From Janthinobacterium sp. (GTDB lineage: Bacteria > Pseudomonadota > Gammaproteobacteria > Burkholderiales > Burkholderiaceae_D), in NCBI RefSeq assembly GCF_009923995.1, contig NZ_RFSK01000018.1, forward strand, positions 1-64,000: a stretch of 64,000 bases of DNA. Direction: 5' to 3'. The notes beneath the pieces are model-generated. The model saw only the letters and a list, made by a program, of their open reading frames with translations. It did not search any database and was not told where the DNA came from. How positions within the stretch are numbered: the first letter of the stretch is position 1; the number at the start of each line of letters is the position of its first letter. Of this stretch, positions 60,540 to 64,000 are shown piece after piece. Made by a program: the position numbers and the translations under genes.

Positions 60540-61331
60540 TCAATGTCCCTTGAATTGCGGTGCGCGCTTTTCCATGAAGGCAGCCACGCCTTCGCGGTAA
60601 TCGTCGCTGTTACCGAGATCGCTCATCATGCGCGCTTCCAGCGCCAGCTGCTGTGGCAGGGTATTGGCGCCGCTGGCTGCCAGCGCCTGCTTGGTGTAGG
60701 CAAGGCCCTTGGTTGGTGCGGTAGAAAAGTGCACGGCCAGCTTGCGCGCTTCCTGCGCCAGATCGGCGTCGTCCACGCATTTCCAGATCAGGCCCCAGTC
60801 TTCCGCCTTTTCTGCCGTGAGTTTTTCACCCAGCATGGCCAGGCCCATGGCGCGCGCGGAACCGATCAGGCGTGGCAGGAAGAAGGTGCCGCCCGTGTCC
60901 GGAATCAGGCCCAGCTTGCAGAACACTTCCACGAAGCTGGCAGACTTGCCGGCGATGACGATGTCGCAGGCCAGCGCCAGGTTGGCGCCCGCGCCGGCAG
61001 CCACGCCATTGACGGCGCAGATCACGGGCATCGGCAAGGCCTTCAAGGCCAGCACCAGCGGCGCATAGTTCTTTTCCACCGACTCGCCCAGGTCCACGCC
61101 CTTGGAGCCTGGCTCCACGGCGCGGTCGGACAAGTCCTGGCCCGCGCAAAATCCGCGACCAGCGCCCGTCAGCACGAACACGCGCACGGTGCTGTCGGCA
61201 TTGACTTTCGCAATCGCGTCGCGCACTTCCTCGTGCATGGCTTGCGTGAAGCTATTGAGCTTGTCGGGACGGTTCAGGGTCAGGGTGGCGATGCCCTGCT
61301 CGATGGTGAAGAGGATATTCTGGTAGCTCAT
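60540..61331 (-). CDS. paaG: 1,2-epoxyphenylacetyl-CoA isomerase
   Basis: 263 residues of the crotonase fold. Oxyanion regions are RGFCAGQDLSDRAV and AVNGVAAGAGANLALACDI, and a catalytic Asp lies in LGLIPDTGGTFFLPRLIG, the PaaG position. It converts the ring epoxide to an oxepin. No second crotonase (PaaF, dehydroadipyl-CoA hydratase) is seen in the window. A palindromic repeat lies just upstream, between paaE and this gene. Confidence 0.93.
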   Translation of the reverse strand: MSYQNILFTIEQGIATLTLNRPDKLNSFTQAMHEEVRDAIAKVNADSTVRVFVLTGAGRGFCAGQDLSDRAVEPGSKGVDLGESVEKNYAPLVLALKALPMPVICAVNGVAAGAGANLALACDIVIAGKSASFVEVFCKLGLIPDTGGTFFLPRLIGSARAMGLAMLGEKLTAEKAEDWGLIWKCVDDADLAQEARKLAVHFSTAPTKGLAYTKQALAASGANTLPQQLALEARMMSDLGNSDDYREGVAAFMEKRAPQFKGH

Positions 61332-61373
61332 GGCGTCTCGCTATTTTTATTTATTGGCCCGCAACGGAAATCT

Positions 61374-61400
61374 GGGGTCAGACCCGGCGGGTCTGACCCC
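61374..61400. repeat. REP-like palindrome, copy 2
   Basis: A perfect 12-bp stem GGGGTCAGACCC/GGGTCTGACCCC with a GGC loop. It sits in the 74-base gap between paaE and paaG. It shares the GGGGTCNGACCC core with the palindrome at 51190-51220. It would be transcribed inside the paa message and could cause partial polarity. Confidence 0.75.
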
Positions 61401-61405
61401 GGCTT

Positions 61406-62485
61406 TTATTCTGCCTGGTCGAAATCGACCACGACCTTGTCGGTCAGCGGGAAGCTCTGGCAACTGAGGACGAAACCGCGCGCCACTTCGTAGTCTTCCA
61501 GCGCGTAGTTGACGTCCATTTCGACCTTGCCGTCGAGGATCTTGCAGCGACAGGTGGAGCATACGCCGCCCTTGCACGAGTAGCGCATGTCGATGCCCTG
61601 CCGCAGGCCCGCGTCGAGGATGGATTCCTTGTCCTTGTCCATCGTGAAGGTGGTGTGGTTGCCGTCCAGGATGACGGTCACTTCCGTTTCCTGCACGGCA
61701 TCCGCGGCCAGCTGGGCGCGCGGCTTGTGGGCATTTTTCGGGATGCTGGCGGCGAACAGCTCGATCTTGATGTTCTGCTTGGGCATGCCGGCCGCCTGCA
61801 GGGCAGCGGAGACGCCCAGCATCATGTCTTCCGGGCCGCAGATGAAGGCATTGTCGTAGTCTTCCACCTTGATCCAGTGCTGCAGGAACTGTTCGCATTT
61901 TTCTTGCGTGATGCGGCCGTTGAACAACTCGATATCCTGCTGCTCGCGGCTCATCACGTACACGAGGTTCAAGCGCTCCAGGTACACATCCTTCAAGTCC
62001 GTCAATTCTTCCTTGAAGATGACGGACGACGAGGCGCGGTTGCCATAGAACAGGGTGAAGCGGCTCAATGGTTCCGTCAGCAGGGTCGTCTTGATGATGG
62101 AGAGGATGGGCGTGATGCCGCTGCCGGCCGCGAAGGCCAGGTAGTGCTTGCGGTTGACGCAGTCCAGCGGCACGTTGAAGTGGCCCATGGGCGGCATGAC
62201 GTCGATGGTGGCGCCAGCTTTCAGGGTGTCATTCGCCCAGGTGGAAAAGGCGCCGCCGGGGGTGCGCTTGATGGCCACGCGCAGGGTGCCGTCCTGCACT
62301 GCGGAACAGATGGAATACGAGCGGCGCACGTCTTCCGCATTGATATGGGCGCGCAGGGTCAGGTGCTGGCCCTGCTGGAAACGGAACTGCTGCTGCAGTT
62401 CGGCCGGCACGTCGAACGTGACGGCGATGGTGTCGCGCGTTTCGTTGCGCACGTTGGCCACGGACAGCGGATAAAATTTACTCAT
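61406..62485 (-). CDS. paaE: Phenylacetyl-CoA epoxidase reductase subunit
   Basis: 359 residues in three parts. FAD domain with RRSYSICSAV (about 5-105). NAD(P) domain with AAGSGITPILSIIKT and ICGPEDMMLGVSAAL (about 110-235). A C-terminal plant-type 2Fe-2S domain has the cysteines in CKGGVCSTCRCK plus a fourth in FVLSCQSFP. It passes electrons from NADPH to the PaaA diiron centre. GGAG is seven bases before the start. Confidence 0.96.
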   Translation of the reverse strand: MSKFYPLSVANVRNETRDTIAVTFDVPAELQQQFRFQQGQHLTLRAHINAEDVRRSYSICSAVQDGTLRVAIKRTPGGAFSTWANDTLKAGATIDVMPPMGHFNVPLDCVNRKHYLAFAAGSGITPILSIIKTTLLTEPLSRFTLFYGNRASSSVIFKEELTDLKDVYLERLNLVYVMSREQQDIELFNGRITQEKCEQFLQHWIKVEDYDNAFICGPEDMMLGVSAALQAAGMPKQNIKIELFAASIPKNAHKPRAQLAADAVQETEVTVILDGNHTTFTMDKDKESILDAGLRQGIDMRYSCKGGVCSTCRCKILDGKVEMDVNYALEDYEVARGFVLSCQSFPLTDKVVVDFDQAE

Positions 62486-62525
62486 GCTTCATCTCCAGTT
62501 TCTTCGGAACGTGTGCCTGGTTTTT

Positions 62526-63053
62526 TTAGTGGCACTTGAAGTAATCAAACGGTTCGCGGCAAGCCAGGCATTTGTACAGGGCCTTGCACGGCGTGGAGCC
62601 GAACTGGCTGGTCAGCTGCGTATGCGTCGAGCCGCAATTCGGGCAGATCACGTCCAGTTTCGGCATGGCCTGACGCTTGACGCCGCCACGCAAACCGCTG
62701 ATGTCGATCACCTGCTGCTGCGGCGGGGCGATGCCGTAGCCTTTCAGCTTGGCCTTGCCCGTCTCGCTCATCCAGTCCGTGGTCCAGGCGGGCGCCAGCT
62801 GGTTCACCAGCGTCACCTTCTCCACGCCATGGCTGCGCAAGGCATCCGTGACGGCGTCGGCGATCACCTGCATGGCCGGGCAGCCCGAGTACGTGGGCGT
62901 GATCGTCACGGTGCAGGCGTCGCCGCCGGTGACTTCGACGGCGCGCACGATGCCCAGGTCCACCACCGAAATGACGGGGATTTCCGGGTCGGGCACGTCG
63001 CCCAGCCAGGCCCAGACCTGGGCCGCGTCCAGCGCTGCCGTGGCCGTGTTCAT
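62526..63053 (-). CDS. paaD: PaaD, assembly factor of the phenylacetyl-CoA epoxidase
   Basis: 175 residues from MNTATAALDAAQVWAWLGDV. A DUF59/MIP18 domain (DPEIPVISVVDLGIV, TYSGCPAMQVIADAV) is followed by a C-terminal zinc ribbon with Cys pairs in VICPNCGSTHT and YKCLACREPFDYFKC. It probably helps mature the iron centre. The start shares one base with the paaC stop (TAATG); a longer frame would run through paaC. Confidence 0.94.
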   Translation of the reverse strand: MNTATAALDAAQVWAWLGDVPDPEIPVISVVDLGIVRAVEVTGGDACTVTITPTYSGCPAMQVIADAVTDALRSHGVEKVTLVNQLAPAWTTDWMSETGKAKLKGYGIAPPQQQVIDISGLRGGVKRQAMPKLDVICPNCGSTHTQLTSQFGSTPCKALYKCLACREPFDYFKCH

Positions 63054-63805
63054 TACCACTCCGCCCCGGGATAGGCGCGCTGCAGGAACTGCATCTCGGC
63101 CAGGATGAAACCCAGGTGTTCCGTGTGCGTACCCTGCTTGCCGCCCTTTTGCATCCAGGCGTCGGGCGCCGGCATGGCGAGGGTGGCTTCGGCGAAGATC
63201 TCGGCCACGTGTTCCAGGAAAGCCTGGCGCAGGATATCCGATGGGGGCGCGACACCCGCGGCGACCATGGCCTGGTCGACGGCGTCGTACTTGAACATCT
63301 CGCCCGTGTACATCCACAGCTTGTCGGCGGCGGCCTGCGTCTTGGCATGGCTTTCCGCCGTGCCGTCGCCAAGGCGCACGATCAGGTCACCGCTGCGGCG
63401 CAGGTGGTACGTCACTTCCTTGATCGATTTTTGCGCCACTTCGACGATGCGACCATCCGCCGATTTCGTCAGTTCCAGCAGCTGGAAGTAGTGCCAGCTG
63501 TCGAAGAAGAACTGGCGCATCATGGAGTCGGCGTAATTGCCGTTCGGCTGCTCGACCAGCAGGCAATTCTTGAAATCGTGGGCGTCGCGCAAGAAGGCGA
63601 TGTCGTCCTCGTCGCGGCCCGCGTTTTCCAGTTCGGCCGCATAGCTGAACCACAAACGCGTCTGGCCGAGCAGGTCCAGCGCCACGTTGGTCAGCGCCAT
63701 GTCTTCTTCCAGCGCGGGACCCTTGCCGCACAGCTGCGACAGCTGCTGGCTGAGGATCAGGGCGTTGTCGCCCAGGCGCAGGAGGTAATTGACCTTGTCA
63801 TCCAT
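63053..63805 (-). CDS. paaC: Phenylacetyl-CoA epoxidase structural subunit
   Basis: 250 residues from MDDKVNYLLRLGDNALILSQ. This start has GGGAG eight bases upstream and aligns with the known N-terminus of PaaC; in-frame starts at 63820 and GTG 63823 would add six or seven residues. The ferritin-like helical fold is seen in ALTNVALDLLGQTRLWFSYA and EVTYHLRRSGDLIVRLGDGT. PaaC forms the catalytic core with PaaA but lacks its diiron site. Confidence 0.95.
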   Translation of the reverse strand: MDDKVNYLLRLGDNALILSQQLSQLCGKGPALEEDMALTNVALDLLGQTRLWFSYAAELENAGRDEDDIAFLRDAHDFKNCLLVEQPNGNYADSMMRQFFFDSWHYFQLLELTKSADGRIVEVAQKSIKEVTYHLRRSGDLIVRLGDGTAESHAKTQAAADKLWMYTGEMFKYDAVDQAMVAAGVAPPSDILRQAFLEHVAEIFAEATLAMPAPDAWMQKGGKQGTHTEHLGFILAEMQFLQRAYPGAEW

Positions 63806-63819
63806 TGCAGGCGCTCCCA

Positions 63820-64000
63820 TCACAGGTTCTTGACTTCTTCCGGCATCGGGAAGAAGGTGGGATGGCGGTACACCTTGCTGTTCGACGGTTCGAACAGGGC
63901 GCCCTTGTCGCCGGGGCTGCTGGCGACGATATCGGCCGCGCGCACCACCCAGATGCTCACGCCTTCATTGCGGCGCGTGTAGACGTCGCGCGCATGGTTG
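63820..64000 (-). CDS. paaB: Phenylacetyl-CoA epoxidase subunit PaaB, C-terminal part
   Basis: The last 59 codons and the TGA stop are in the window; the start lies beyond the right edge. The segment reads NHARDVYTRRNEGVSIWVVR, then ADIVASSPGDKGALFEPSNS and KVYRHPTFFPMPEEVKNL, the conserved end of PaaB. It bridges PaaAC units in the epoxidase complex. The stop lies 14 bases before the preferred paaC start, whose ribosome-binding site it nearly overlaps. Confidence 0.95.
   Translation of the reverse strand, partial: NHARDVYTRRNEGVSIWVVRAADIVASSPGDKGALFEPSNSKVYRHPTFFPMPEEVKNL

Noticed and set aside
1..64000. CRISPR arrays, tRNA or rRNA genes, insertion sequences, prophage
   Set aside because: No regularly spaced repeats, no cloverleaf or rRNA-like sequence and no transposase or integrase frames were recognised by eye; a dedicated scan could still find a small RNA gene.

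Overview
The window is high-GC DNA from a betaproteobacterium. Gene content and protein style fit Oxalobacteraceae (Janthinobacterium, Massilia or Duganella type): a phenylacetate cluster with its own branched-chain-type ABC transporter, a RbbA-type fusion ABC exporter, and many Ala-rich secreted proteins. The genus is inferred from gene content; no rRNA gene is present. No tRNA, CRISPR array, insertion sequence or prophage was recognised.

Layout. (1) 1-660: a PAS/GAF sensor fragment runs head-on into a fragment of a Met/Gly-rich reading frame, which looks like a rearrangement or assembly junction. (2) 817-1293: a small exported Ala/Lys-rich protein. (3) 1509-13860, minus strand: one nine-gene operon with a FabI-like reductase, an outer-membrane factor, HlyD, RbbA and an ABC-2 permease (a complete tripartite exporter), a DUF3141 PHA-synthase-like hydrolase, a MaoC-phosphotransacetylase fusion and acetate kinase. 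A perfect FNR/Anr box sits at the class II distance from a -10 element upstream, so the operon is probably a low-oxygen fermentation and envelope module. (4) 14294-17757: an exported M64 peptidase and a divergent TetR/DUF418 pair with a palindrome over the predicted start of transcription. (5) 17748-25742: an exported cyanophycinase, a TonB-dependent receptor and an RpiR regulator (minus), divergent from an M14-type deacylase resembling cyanophycin dipeptide hydrolase CphZ and a YfcC carrier (plus). Together they look like a complete scavenging locus for external cyanophycin. (6) 25850-30230: secreted S33 hydrolase, NatAB-like ABC exporter, ECF sigma factor and a membrane protein that may be its anti-sigma factor, in one operon. 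(7) 30285-33319: small proteins, argH and an unknown ACT-like protein. (8) 33762-45182: an exported M4 metalloprotease, then a compact ten-gene type II secretion/type IV pilus-like machine (F, E, M/N/O/P-like, a TPR-bearing secretin and three pseudopilins). (9) 45239-46880: an M24 peptidase, a decayed chemotaxis-receptor tail and an AT-rich patch. (10) 46887-64000, minus strand: the phenylacetate (paa) catabolic cluster. It runs paaB(partial)-C-D-E, paaG, paaH, paaI, paaK, paaJ, a substrate-binding protein and livHMGF-type transporter, paaY, paaZ, and an amidase beyond a strong terminator.

How the genes work together. PaaK makes phenylacetyl-CoA, PaaABCDE epoxidises the ring, PaaG isomerises it, PaaZ opens and oxidises it, and PaaJ and PaaH finish by beta-oxidation. 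PaaI and PaaY rescue CoA or remove inhibitory thioesters. The ABC transporter probably imports an aromatic acid, and the amidase may release one from an amide. PaaF is not in the window and paaA lies beyond the right edge.
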